The position numbers and the translations under genes were made by a program. Shown one piece after another: positions 1 to 5,641 of a stretch of 12,434 nt of DNA. The notes beneath the pieces were generated by a model, which was not told where the DNA came from, did no database searches, and saw only the letters and a program-made list of their open reading frames with translations. Numbering within the stretch: the first letter of the stretch is position 1; each line of letters opens with the position of its first letter. This DNA is from Planctomycetes bacterium RIFCSPHIGHO2_12_FULL_52_36 (GTDB lineage: Bacteria > Planctomycetota > Brocadiia > Brocadiales > Bathyanammoxibiaceae), in contig MHYW01000009.1 of assembly GCA_001828545.1 (NCBI GenBank), positions 1-12,434 on the forward strand, read 5' to 3'.

Positions 1-68
1 TTGAGCCTGGCTTTGGGGGAGGGGGTGCACCCTCTGGAGGAGGAGGTGGAGGGGGACATTCACATTGA
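1..68 (+). CDS. Possible 3' end of an upstream gene with a Gly-rich tail (partial)
   Basis: From base 3, one frame reads a short glycine-rich tail (GFGGGGAPS followed by eight glycines and HSH) ending at TGA 66-68. A perfect inverted repeat starts at the stop codon, as expected for a gene end. Gly-rich tails ending in His are common at the C-termini of small metal- or chaperone-related proteins, but too little is visible to name a family. A competing frame from base 1 stays open to TAG 100-102, but it would run through the palindrome and is less convincing. The gene, if real, starts outside the window. Confidence 0.25.
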   Translation, partial: EPGFGGGGAPSGGGGGGGHSH

Positions 69-100
69 TAGGGTTGTCCGCCTTAGGCGGACAACCCTAT
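68..100. repeat. Perfect 15-bp inverted repeat containing a family C core
   Basis: Arms 68-82 and 86-100 are perfectly complementary around a TTA loop. The inner part is the TCCGCCTTAGGCGGA core that recurs at 5359-5373, 5569-5583 and (variant) 6213-6227. A second hairpin follows at once, with GGGGCATG (103-110) pairing to CATGCCCC (117-124). The pair sits just after the putative upstream stop and could end transcription, but no T-run follows, so intrinsic termination is only possible. Confidence 0.7.
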
Positions 101-170
101 AGGGGGCATGCTCAGACATGCCCCTGGGCTGTGTTACAAGGGGAATCGGTCAGGAGAAGGGTTTAAGAAT

Positions 171-234
171 TTAAAGTTCAAAGGTTAAGGGTTCAAGGTT
201 CAAAGGTTCAAAGTTCAAAGTCTAAAGGTCCAAA
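171..234. repeat. Degenerate short sequence repeat of TTCAAAG/GTTCAAAG units
   Basis: The stretch is built from imperfect 6-8 nt units around TTCAAAG, GGTTCAAAG and TCTAAAGG, in the leader region of surE. It looks like a simple short-sequence repeat made by slippage rather than a coding region. A small CCGCC-TCG-GGCGG palindrome follows at 240-252, only 12 nt before the surE start codon, and resembles the family C core. Confidence 0.6.
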
Positions 235-264
235 TATCGCCGCCTCGGGCGGATTGGCAAAGAG

Positions 265-1068
265 ATGAAAATACTCCTCACGAACGATGATGGCGTATAC
301 GCACAGGGGATAGGGGCAATGAGGAAGTCCCTCCAGGGGTTGGGGGAGGTAGTAGTGGTTGCCCCTGATAGTGAACAGAGCGGTGTGGGCCACTCAATAA
401 CCCTGGCCCATCCCTTGCGGGTAAGGCACGTGTACGTGGATGGCGAATTCTTTGGCTACGGGGTGGGTGGGTCTCCTGCAGATTGTGTCAAACTGGCCGT
501 GATGGAGATAATGAAAGGCCAGCCTCGGCTGGTAGTCTCCGGGATAAACCTGGGGTCAAATACGGGTATCCACGTCCTTTATTCAGGGACGGTGGCCGCC
601 GCCATAGAGGGGGCCATACTGGGGATACCCGCCGTAGCCCTTTCTCTGGACGTGTCTGGTTTCCCGGACCTGGAGTACGCCGCCATAATCTCCAGGGACG
701 TCATTGAACTGCTGCTGAAACATGACCTCCCAAGGGGTTCGCTGTTAAACGTGAACTTCCCTTCCATTAAGAGGGGGGAGATAAAGGGTATCAGGATTAC
801 CAAACAGTATACTTATAGTTTCGAGGAGAGCGTGGACCGTCGCAAGGACCCTGCGGGTAAGACTTATTACTGGCTGGTAGGGGGTAGGGAGATTACTGTG
901 GAGGAAAAGGGTACCGATATAGAGGCCATTCGGCAGGGGTACATTTCTATTACCCCGTTAAGGTATGACCTTACAAATCACGAGTTCATAAAGAAGATGG
1001 GCCAGTGGGACTGGGTACAGTTGGAACAACACTTTGGAAACAGTACGTTCCTGGGGAAAGAGGTATGA
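265..1068 (+). CDS. surE: 5'/3'-nucleotidase SurE
   Basis: SurE is a metal-dependent phosphatase that removes the phosphate from 5'- and 3'-nucleoside monophosphates (and short polyphosphate in some species) in the cytoplasm. The 267-residue product has the family's usual length. It carries the N-terminal metal motif TNDDG (D8, D9), the SEQSGVGHSIT loop with S39, the GGSPADCV strand near 68-75, SGINLGSN with N95, and YSGTVAAA at 106-113. ATG 265 puts NDDG where the family has it; only a weak AAAGAG ribosome site precedes it. It converges on the purine nucleoside phosphorylase-cytidine deaminase pair, so the three neighbours share nucleoside salvage as a theme. Gene and function are well supported; the physiological substrate is not shown. 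Confidence 0.96.
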   Translation: MKILLTNDDGVYAQGIGAMRKSLQGLGEVVVVAPDSEQSGVGHSITLAHPLRVRHVYVDGEFFGYGVGGSPADCVKLAVMEIMKGQPRLVVSGINLGSNTGIHVLYSGTVAAAIEGAILGIPAVALSLDVSGFPDLEYAAIISRDVIELLLKHDLPRGSLLNVNFPSIKRGEIKGIRITKQYTYSFEESVDRRKDPAGKTYYWLVGGREITVEEKGTDIEAIRQGYISITPLRYDLTNHEFIKKMGQWDWVQLEQHFGNSTFLGKEV

Positions 1069-1079
1069 GGGAGGAGGAG

Positions 1080-1140
1080 GTAGTAGCTAGTAGTCAGTAG
1101 CTAGGGTTGAGTTTTTTCCCTGGCTACTTGCTACTGACTA
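1080..1140. terminator. Imperfect hairpin of TAGTAG/CAGTAG units between convergent genes; possible bidirectional terminator
   Basis: The gap between surE and cdd holds TAGTAG-, TAGTCAG- and TAGCTAGGG-like units on the left (1081-1106) and their approximate complement on the right (1118-1140), separated by TTGAGTTTTTT. The arms pair as TAGTCAGTAG with CTACTGACTA and TAGCTAGGG with CCCTGGCTA, with a 7-nt slip between the two blocks. The position between two 3' ends suggests a shared terminator; the unit structure marks it as a short-sequence repeat like that at 9258-9312. Confidence 0.5.
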
Positions 1141-1147
1141 CTTTCTT

Positions 1148-1534
1148 TTAAAACCCCTTTCTCTCAAAAGGCATGGGCAGGAGTTCTGAGAGTCTCAGCC
1201 TCTTTTCTCCCTTTGTGTTAGCGAGGATTATCAGCATATCCTTAGAAAACTCCCACAAGACCTGCCGACATGCACCGCAGGGTGGGGTGAGCTCGTCTGC
1301 CTCGGTGAAGACCGCCAGGGCCTCAAATTCTCTCTCCCCCGCTGACACTGCCTTGTAAACGGCTACCCTCTCTGCACAGACTGTCAGCCCATAAGAGGCG
1401 TTCTCAACATTGGTGCCCGCATAGACCTTCCCAGACGTGGTCTTCAGGGCCGCACCCACTTTGAAGTGGCTGTAGGGGCTGTAGGATTTTTCCCTCGCCT
1501 CCTGCGCCTTTTTTATGAGTTCTTTCATTTTCAC
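1148..1534 (-). CDS. cdd: Cytidine deaminase
   Basis: This is a homotetramer-type zinc cytidine deaminase that converts (deoxy)cytidine to (deoxy)uridine. The 128-residue product matches the short tetrameric class. NVENASYG (42-49) forms the substrate loop, TVCAERVA gives zinc ligand C53 and catalytic E55, and PCGACRQ gives zinc ligands C86 and C89. The furthest start is GTG 1534, which overlaps the phosphorylase stop codon as GTGA, implying translational coupling; ATG 1528, two codons in, is an equally good start. The gene is second in a two-gene nucleoside salvage operon. Family assignment is very secure; only the first two residues are uncertain. Confidence 0.96.
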   Translation of the reverse strand: MKMKELIKKAQEAREKSYSPYSHFKVGAALKTTSGKVYAGTNVENASYGLTVCAERVAVYKAVSAGEREFEALAVFTEADELTPPCGACRQVLWEFSKDMLIILANTKGEKRLRLSELLPMPFERKGF

Positions 1535-2388
1535 TTTCTATGAAGAATGTGCGCAGGCTGAAGCCTGCGGCTACTTAGAATAACCTCCCGCAACAACTTA
1601 AATGCCTTTATTCCCACATCATTCATTACGGCCAGCACTTCCTCGTGGGTTATCTTCCCTTTAGCTAGACCGGCCGCCTTATTGGTAATGCAAGAGATAC
1701 CGCAGACCCGTATTCCCATCTGCCTGGCGGCAATGACCTCTGGTACAGTGGACATGCCTACTGCATCTGCCCCCAGAGTCCTTAGCATCCCTACCTCTGC
1801 AGGGGTCTCATAGGTTGGCCCCCGCACCGATGCATATACCCCCTTCTTTATTCTTATGCCTAGTCCTTTAGCCATGACTTCCGTGAGCCCTATTAATTCG
1901 GGGTCATAGGCCCGACTCATGTCTACAAACCGCGGCCCTAACCCTATCTCTTCCTCTCCCCTGGTGGGGTCTTCTCCTGCAATGTTGATATGGTCTTTAA
2001 TGAGCATGAGACCTCCCACGGGAAACGTACGGTTTATGCCTCCGGCAGTGTTAGTAACGAAGAGGGTCTTTACGCCCAGCATCCCGAGGGTTCTAATAGG
2101 GTAGGCTACCTCCTGGGCCGTGAAGCCTTCGTAAGTATGTAGCCTGGCATCCAAGCAGGCCGCATTTACATTAGAGACCTTGCCAACCACTACTGCCCCC
2201 TTTCTCTGGCTTGCCCAGGGGGGGAGGAGATGGGGTATGGCAGATAGTTTTATTTCTTGGGGCGTCTCAATCTCTTGCAAAAAACCTTGCCAGCCTGAGC
2301 CGAGGACTACCCCCACCTCAGGTCTTTTTGGGATTAAAGAGTCTATGAATCGGGTTGATTCCTGGAGTCTGGTGTAAACAGTATCCAT
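1531..2388 (-). CDS. Purine nucleoside phosphorylase (PNP-I/trimeric family)
   Basis: The product cleaves purine nucleosides with phosphate to a free base and ribose-1-phosphate. From ATG 2388 it is 285 residues. Seen are the phosphate loop VVLGSG (27-32), RLHTYEG with R82, H84 and Y86, TNTAGGIN (112-119), GPTYETPAE with E194, GMSTVPE (211-217) and ITNK with N236; the last asparagine is typical of enzymes preferring inosine and guanosine. The frame stays open upstream to 2445, but those codons lie in palindromic repeats, so ATG 2388 was chosen; no clear Shine-Dalgarno precedes it. Two oddities: the usual GHAG phosphate motif reads SQRKG, with R62 replacing His, and the last dozen residues come from a palindromic repeat. 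It precedes and overlaps cdd. Symbols used for this family (punA, deoD-like, xapA) cannot be separated here. Confidence 0.93.
   Translation of the reverse strand: MDTVYTRLQESTRFIDSLIPKRPEVGVVLGSGWQGFLQEIETPQEIKLSAIPHLLPPWASQRKGAVVVGKVSNVNAACLDARLHTYEGFTAQEVAYPIRTLGMLGVKTLFVTNTAGGINRTFPVGGLMLIKDHINIAGEDPTRGEEEIGLGPRFVDMSRAYDPELIGLTEVMAKGLGIRIKKGVYASVRGPTYETPAEVGMLRTLGADAVGMSTVPEVIAARQMGIRVCGISCITNKAAGLAKGKITHEEVLAVMNDVGIKAFKLLREVILSSRRLQPAHILHRK
1552..1574 (-). repeat. Family A palindromic repeat inside the 3' end of the phosphorylase gene
   Basis: CGCAGGCT (1552-1559) and AGCCTGCG (1562-1569) are perfectly complementary around GA, followed by GCTAC on the plus strand (GTAGC when read on the minus strand). 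The same unit occurs at 2410-2432 and 11565-11587. In this copy it is read in frame and supplies the SRRLQPAH part of the phosphorylase tail. Confidence 0.8.
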
Positions 2389-2409
2389 ACAAAGTTTGTA
2401 CTGCAGTTT

Positions 2410-2432
2410 GTAGCCGCAGGCTTTAGCCTGCG
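2410..2432 (+). repeat. Family A palindromic repeat (GTAG-tagged)
   Basis: GTAGC is followed by a perfect hairpin, CGCAGGCT (2415-2422) and AGCCTGCG (2425-2432) around TT. It faces the family B units at 2433-2494. The whole block is bounded by GTAGCCGCA on the left and its complement TGCGGCTAC on the right, a head-to-head arrangement like bacterial BIMEs. It occupies the leader of the phosphorylase-cdd operon. Confidence 0.8.
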
Positions 2433-2494
2433 AGAAACAACGCAACCTAAAGGTTGCAGCTACAGAAACAACGTAACCTAAAGGTTGCGGCTAC
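2433..2494. repeat. Two tandem 31-bp copies of family B palindromic unit
   Basis: Copies 2433-2463 and 2464-2494 both read AGAAACAACG(C/T)AACCTAAAGGT followed by TGC(A/G)GCTAC and differ at two positions. Each holds the palindrome AACCTAAAGGTT and ends in GCTAC. The same family B core occurs at 5600-5621. The exact 31-bp periodicity and near identity point to a recent tandem duplication. Confidence 0.8.
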
Positions 2495-2539
2495 AGAATT
2501 TTACCTTTTAAGGGTTAGAAATAAAAGGCCAATTTAGAT

Positions 2540-2570
2540 CGTAGGGGCAGGTTTCAAACCTGCCCCTACG
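2540..2570. repeat. Family D palindrome, perfect 15-bp arms; possible terminator
   Basis: Arms 2540-2554 and 2556-2570 are perfectly complementary around a single C, and the foot of each stem is GTAG. Related copies are at 4253-4280, 9459-9486 and 9509-9537. It lies 13 nt past the stop codon of the charged-heptad gene on the minus strand and could stop that operon's transcript, but it has no following T-run. Confidence 0.8.
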
Positions 2571-2583
2571 GGTGTGGCGGGGG

Positions 2584-3165
2584 CTATTGGGTCGGGGCTG
2601 GTGCTACAGCGGGAGGGGCAGGGGGTGGCAAGACGGAGGGCCTTGGGGGCAGGGGTGGTTTGTTCCTGTGGTCCTTAATGTCCTCAAGACGGTCCCTCCT
2701 GTCCTCTCTACGGTCACGGATATCTTCCCTCCTGTCCCTTATATCCTCCCTGCGGTCTCGTATGTCCTCTAGTTTATCCCGCCTGTCCTCCAGCTTGTCC
2801 CATTTGCCGCCGTCATGCTTTGCATCCCAGATGTCCTCACGCCGGTCATGGATATCTTCAAGCCTGTCTCTGCGGTCCTCTCTCTTGTCCCGGACGTCTT
2901 CCCTTTTATCCCTGCGGTCTTCTCTCTTGTCTCTGATATCCTCCCTTTTGTCTCTGTTAGGGTGTTTATGCCCTTTGTCCTTTCCCCACCAGACAGGTTT
3001 GGCCTCCGGGTGGCCTTGCCACCTCTGAGCACCAGGGGGATTGTGGGGGCGCTGCCCGTGTTGCACCTTTCCCTTCGGCCCATCTGGCCCCCCTGGTCGG
3101 GCAAAGGCCAGGGAATTGAAGGATACTAAGAGGCTAGTTGTTACTACCAGGATTAATAATCTCAT
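2584..3165 (-). CDS. Secreted charged heptad-repeat protein
   Basis: No named family was recognised. The 193-residue product starts with a Sec-type signal peptide (MRLLILVV core, likely cleavage after AFA near residue 22), then a Gly/Pro/His-rich stretch (24-70). Residues 71-169 hold twelve seven-residue repeats of the form R-D-(K/R)-(R/L)-E-D-(I/R/V), broken once by WDAKHDGGK (113-121). A Pro/Ala-rich tail (170-193) follows. Position 7 is often hydrophobic, so the array probably forms a long, strongly charged helix or coiled coil; this is inference. ATG 3165 has a strong AAAGGAGGA site at 3173-3181. It is the last gene of the three-gene operon, 29 nt after the radical SAM gene. Long opposite-strand frames here are mirror images of the repeat. 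Confidence 0.8.
   Translation of the reverse strand: MRLLILVVTTSLLVSFNSLAFARPGGPDGPKGKVQHGQRPHNPPGAQRWQGHPEAKPVWWGKDKGHKHPNRDKREDIRDKREDRRDKREDVRDKREDRRDRLEDIHDRREDIWDAKHDGGKWDKLEDRRDKLEDIRDRREDIRDRREDIRDRREDRRDRLEDIKDHRNKPPLPPRPSVLPPPAPPAVAPAPTQ
2659..2955 (-). repeat. Coding tandem repeat of 21-bp (seven-codon) units
   Basis: The DNA encodes twelve heptads, six on one side of the WDAKHDGGK break and six on the other. Units differ at synonymous sites and at positions 1, 3, 4 and 7, so the array is partly diverged rather than freshly amplified. The 21-bp unit would allow in-frame expansion or loss by slippage. Confidence 0.75.
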
Positions 3166-3194
3166 CTTTAAATCCTCCTTTCAGGATCGTTTTC

Positions 3195-4370
3195 CTACAC
3201 CCATACGCCGCTTATGCCTTTCTTGCAGGAGGGACAGCGCCCCCCTTCAAGGTTAATGGCGAGTGTGTCAAACCCCTTTCTGGCAATTACCGTCCCTCCA
3301 CAATTGGGGCAATAGGTGCTGTTCCCCACGTGTCCAGGGAGGTTGGTTACGTAGACGTATTTGATACCGCTCTCCAGCGCCGCCTCCCTGGCCCGTTCAA
3401 GGGTGACGATGGGCGTCTCAGGGAGTCCTGTCAGTTTGTAGGCGGGGAAGAACCTGGAGAAGTGGAGGGGCACGTCCTCTCCCAGATGGAGCTTCATCCA
3501 CTGGGCCATCTTTCTTATCTTCGTCAGGTCATCGTTCAGGGAGGGCACAATCAGATTCACCACCTCCAACCATTTCCCCTCCTTCCTTATGACCTCCAGG
3601 CTCTGGAGGACTACCTCAAGCCTTGAACCGCAGACCTTCTGGTAGAAGTCCTCATCAAAACCCTTGAGGGTAACGGTGAAGGCGTCAACCTTCTTACAGA
3701 GTTCCTTTAAGGGTGATGGGTTTATGTAGCCAGCCGTGGCCACGGTGACCGTGAGCCCTTCCTGCCTGGCCTTCTCGGCGACGTCCACCATGTAATCGTA
3801 GAAGGCCACAGGTTCCGTGTAGTTAAAGGCTATTCCCTTGCAGGACTTGCTTCCAGTGGCCTTTATTACCTGCGGGATGTTGAAGGAAAGGTTCTTGCTT
3901 TTCAGTGGACTGGTCTGGGATACCTGCCAATTCTGACAGTACAAACACCTGAGGTTGCATCCGGAGGTGCCCAGAGACAACATCCTGGTACCAGGCCTAA
4001 AGTGGTAAAGGGGCCCATTTTCAATGCTGGTTAACTCTATCACGCTGGGGTTATTCCAGGCGGTGGTATAGAGCTTACCCATACGGTTTATCCTGGTCCT
4101 GCAGAAGCACGTCTCTCCAGGGGTTAGGTAGCAACCCTTTGGGCAGAGGAAGCACTGCGTCCCTTCACCCACGGTCTTGTACCAGGAGGCCTCTTTCATA
4201 GCCTCGTTGTGGGTGGTCCTGCCGTTTTGCCCATACGCCTCTCTTGTCCCTAGTAGGGGCACGTTGCAACGTGCCCCTACCGACCAGAGGGTACTGGCCA
4301 TACTCATGGTCAGCCCCACGTTCATTAAGCCTTCTATGAATTCCCTCCTTGAGATGTAGTCTCCGTGCAT
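3195..4370 (-). CDS. AmmeMemoRadiSam-type (AmrS-like) radical SAM enzyme with Tat signal
   Basis: A radical SAM enzyme related to AmrS and pyruvate-formate-lyase activating enzymes; the reaction is unknown. It is 391 residues. The N-terminus SRREFIEGLMNVGLTMSM has the twin-arginine pattern and a hydrophobic stretch. A Cys cluster follows (C73, C76, C80, C88, C90), then the [4Fe-4S] motif CNLRCLYC (C138, C142, C145), a TIM-barrel region with NYTEPVAFYDYM and IVPSLNDD, and a C-terminal zinc-ribbon-like pair (C354, C357 and C379, C382). ATG 4370 has a GGGAGGTG site overlapping the gap after the upstream stop. The gene lies 12 nt after the LTxxQ gene and 29 nt before the heptad gene. The usual Memo and AMMECR1 partners are absent from this window. 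Residues 31-39 come from a palindromic repeat. Fold certain, subfamily likely, export unproven. Confidence 0.9.
   Translation of the reverse strand: MHGDYISRREFIEGLMNVGLTMSMASTLWSVGARCNVPLLGTREAYGQNGRTTHNEAMKEASWYKTVGEGTQCFLCPKGCYLTPGETCFCRTRINRMGKLYTTAWNNPSVIELTSIENGPLYHFRPGTRMLSLGTSGCNLRCLYCQNWQVSQTSPLKSKNLSFNIPQVIKATGSKSCKGIAFNYTEPVAFYDYMVDVAEKARQEGLTVTVATAGYINPSPLKELCKKVDAFTVTLKGFDEDFYQKVCGSRLEVVLQSLEVIRKEGKWLEVVNLIVPSLNDDLTKIRKMAQWMKLHLGEDVPLHFSRFFPAYKLTGLPETPIVTLERAREAALESGIKYVYVTNLPGHVGNSTYCPNCGGTVIARKGFDTLAINLEGGRCPSCKKGISGVWV
4253..4280. repeat. Family D perfect 28-bp palindrome inside the radical SAM gene
   Basis: GTAGGGGCACGTTG (4253-4266) is exactly complementary to the next 14 bases with no loop. 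Read on the minus strand in frame it encodes VGARCNVPL, residues 31-39, at the junction between the Tat signal's hydrophobic stretch and the mature protein. The outer GTAGGGGCA...TGCCCCTAC arms match those of the intergenic copies. Confidence 0.85.
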
Positions 4371-4382
4371 TTTGCACCTCCC

Positions 4383-5441
4383 TTAATTCTTTTTGGAAGG
4401 GCAGGACTCAGGTACTGCTGGTAGAGAACCCAGGTCCATTCCTTTCCCTGGAGTAAAATCCTTAGATAGGGCAAGCCTCTTTTCCAGTATGGGGATAATC
4501 CTTTCGTCCAGGAGGAATCTGCCCACCTTATCCATGCCCCGACCATGGAAACTAAAGGCAGGTCTTTGCCCTTGCCGGGGGCCCGCCTGAGCCTGCCCTT
4601 GATCCGCCCCTTCACTCCGCTGCAGGGCAGGCTTGGACGGAGAAAGGGACGGATGCCCCTCTGGTTTTGGGGCAAGTTTGCTGGCCATGTCTTCCTTCTC
4701 CAGGGCAAATTCCTCATCCGTCATGGTCCTGGCCTCCTCAATGACCCTCAGCACCTCCTCCCTTTTTGCCGTCTTGTCTGGTAATGGGCCGAGGTGTTTC
4801 TCCAGGCGGTCCAGGAACTCCTCCGTAAGGGTGTCCCTGGCCTTGGCATAACGTTCAGCAGGGATGGACCTGGCCCTGGTGAGGAATCTCTCTACTGGTG
4901 CCGTGTCAAAGGCCTGTCCGGCCCTGGTGGGGGACTTAAGGTCTTTGGGCGGTATAAGGCATGGCTTATAGTCCTCTATAATGGCCAGTTGTCCAGGGGT
5001 AAGGACGCCCTTGGCCTCCCCTTCCAGGACCTGCAACCTGGTGAAGCTCTCTTCCTTTAGCTCCTTTAATTTGTGGTTTAGTTGGCCTGCCTTCTTCTCT
5101 ATCTCTGGGTCGGGCCTCCAATTCTTATCCATGACGCCTTCCTTAAGTGTGAGTAGTGTCTCTTTGAACTCGTTGAGGAGTTGGGCATTCTCCCCCAAAC
5201 TCCCCTGCCTGACGGCGCGCGCCTCTGTGGCTAGATTCATAACCCTGCTGGATTGCTCATCGGTGAGGTTGAGACCATTAAGCAGGTTCAGGAGGTTTAT
5301 ATCCTCCCTTAGTGCCGCTATTTGTTTCATCTCCTCCTTTAACCCCATAGTCCCTTCATCCGCCTTAGGCGGACTGCTCAAGGGGGAAGTGAGGATGCTC
5401 AGGGTTATTGCGACAAGGACTGCAATCAAGACCTTTCTCAT
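4383..5441 (-). CDS. Exported helical protein with two LTxxQ (Spy/CpxP-like) motifs, function unknown
   Basis: The 352-residue product starts with a Sec signal peptide (MRKVLIAVLVAITLSILTS; probable cleavage near PPKA/DE). A helical charged region follows with LNLTDEQ (58-63) and VLTPGQ (146-151). The LTxxQ motif marks Spy/CpxP-like periplasmic proteins, which act as chaperones or metal and envelope-stress sensors; here the similarity is only at motif level. Next come YKPCLIPPKDL (158-168), more helices, a Gln/Pro/Gly-rich linker (257-297), and a helical end GMDKVGRFLLDERIIPILEKRL. ATG 5441 was chosen over longer in-frame starts because of its strong AAAGGAGGGT site (5447-5456) and because the signal peptide begins there. 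It is the first gene of the operon with the radical SAM and heptad genes. Two repeat-like sequences lie in frame (5359-5373 and 4591-4632). Confidence 0.85.
   Translation of the reverse strand: MRKVLIAVLVAITLSILTSPLSSPPKADEGTMGLKEEMKQIAALREDINLLNLLNGLNLTDEQSSRVMNLATEARAVRQGSLGENAQLLNEFKETLLTLKEGVMDKNWRPDPEIEKKAGQLNHKLKELKEESFTRLQVLEGEAKGVLTPGQLAIIEDYKPCLIPPKDLKSPTRAGQAFDTAPVERFLTRARSIPAERYAKARDTLTEEFLDRLEKHLGPLPDKTAKREEVLRVIEEARTMTDEEFALEKEDMASKLAPKPEGHPSLSPSKPALQRSEGADQGQAQAGPRQGQRPAFSFHGRGMDKVGRFLLDERIIPILEKRLALSKDFTPGKGMDLGSLPAVPESCPSKKN
4591..4632. repeat. Imperfect inverted repeat with a CCCTTCACT(T/C)CG core in the linker of the LTxxQ gene
   Basis: GCCTGCCC (4591-4598) pairs with GGGCAGGC (4625-4632). 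Between them lies CCCTTCACTCCGCTGCAGGG, close to CCCTTCACTTCGTTCAGGG at 6115-6133 in the rplS-yraN gap. In the gene it encodes part of the low-complexity linker around PALQRSEGADQGQAQAG. It may be another mobile palindrome tolerated in a flexible region. Confidence 0.45.
5359..5373. repeat. Family C palindrome at the signal-peptide cleavage region
   Basis: TCCGCCTTAGGCGGA forms a 6-bp stem and is identical to the centre of the inverted repeat at 68-100. Read on the minus strand it supplies the SPPKAD residues (about 23-28) of the LTxxQ protein, where signal peptidase would be expected to cut. Confidence 0.75.
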
Positions 5442-5558
5442 TGCGTACCCTCCTTTCATCCTCTTAGACTGTTTAAGAGTAAGAAGGTTTACAGGAATTT
5501 TGTGAGATGTATGGATAATATAGACACGGGTTACAACTTGCACCTTCTGTCATTGTTT

Positions 5559-5621
5559 GTAGCCGCAGTCCGTCTTAGGCGGATTAGTCTGCGTTAAACG
5601 CAACCTAAAGGTTGCGGCTAC
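5559..5621. repeat. Composite repeat: family C nested in family A, next to family B
   Basis: GTAGCCGCAG begins a family A unit, but its loop holds TCCGTCTTAGGCGGA (5569-5583, family C) before the unit resumes as TTAGTCTGCG. After TTAAA, family B follows (CGCAACCTAAAGGTTGCGGCTAC region, 5599-5621). The block is bounded by GTAGCCGCA and TGCGGCTAC, the same boundaries as 2410-2494. It lies between the divergent LTxxQ and rplS genes. Confidence 0.75.
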
Positions 5622-5641
5622 TAATCTCAGGTAAAAGACCC

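Noticed and set aside
2389..2445. Longer N-terminus for the phosphorylase
   Set aside because: The extra codons come from family A and B palindromes and do not resemble the family N-terminus.
2410..2494. CRISPR-like array
   Set aside because: The units are palindromic and directly adjacent, with no unique spacers of regular length.
2660..3028. Long opposite-strand open frame rich in Ser/Leu over the heptad gene
   Set aside because: It is the mirror of the 21-bp coding repeat; it has no ribosome site, while the minus-strand gene has a strong one and a signal peptide.
5442..5543. Longer N-terminus for the LTxxQ protein
   Set aside because: It would place a signal peptide internally; ATG 5441 has a strong ribosome site and begins the signal peptide.
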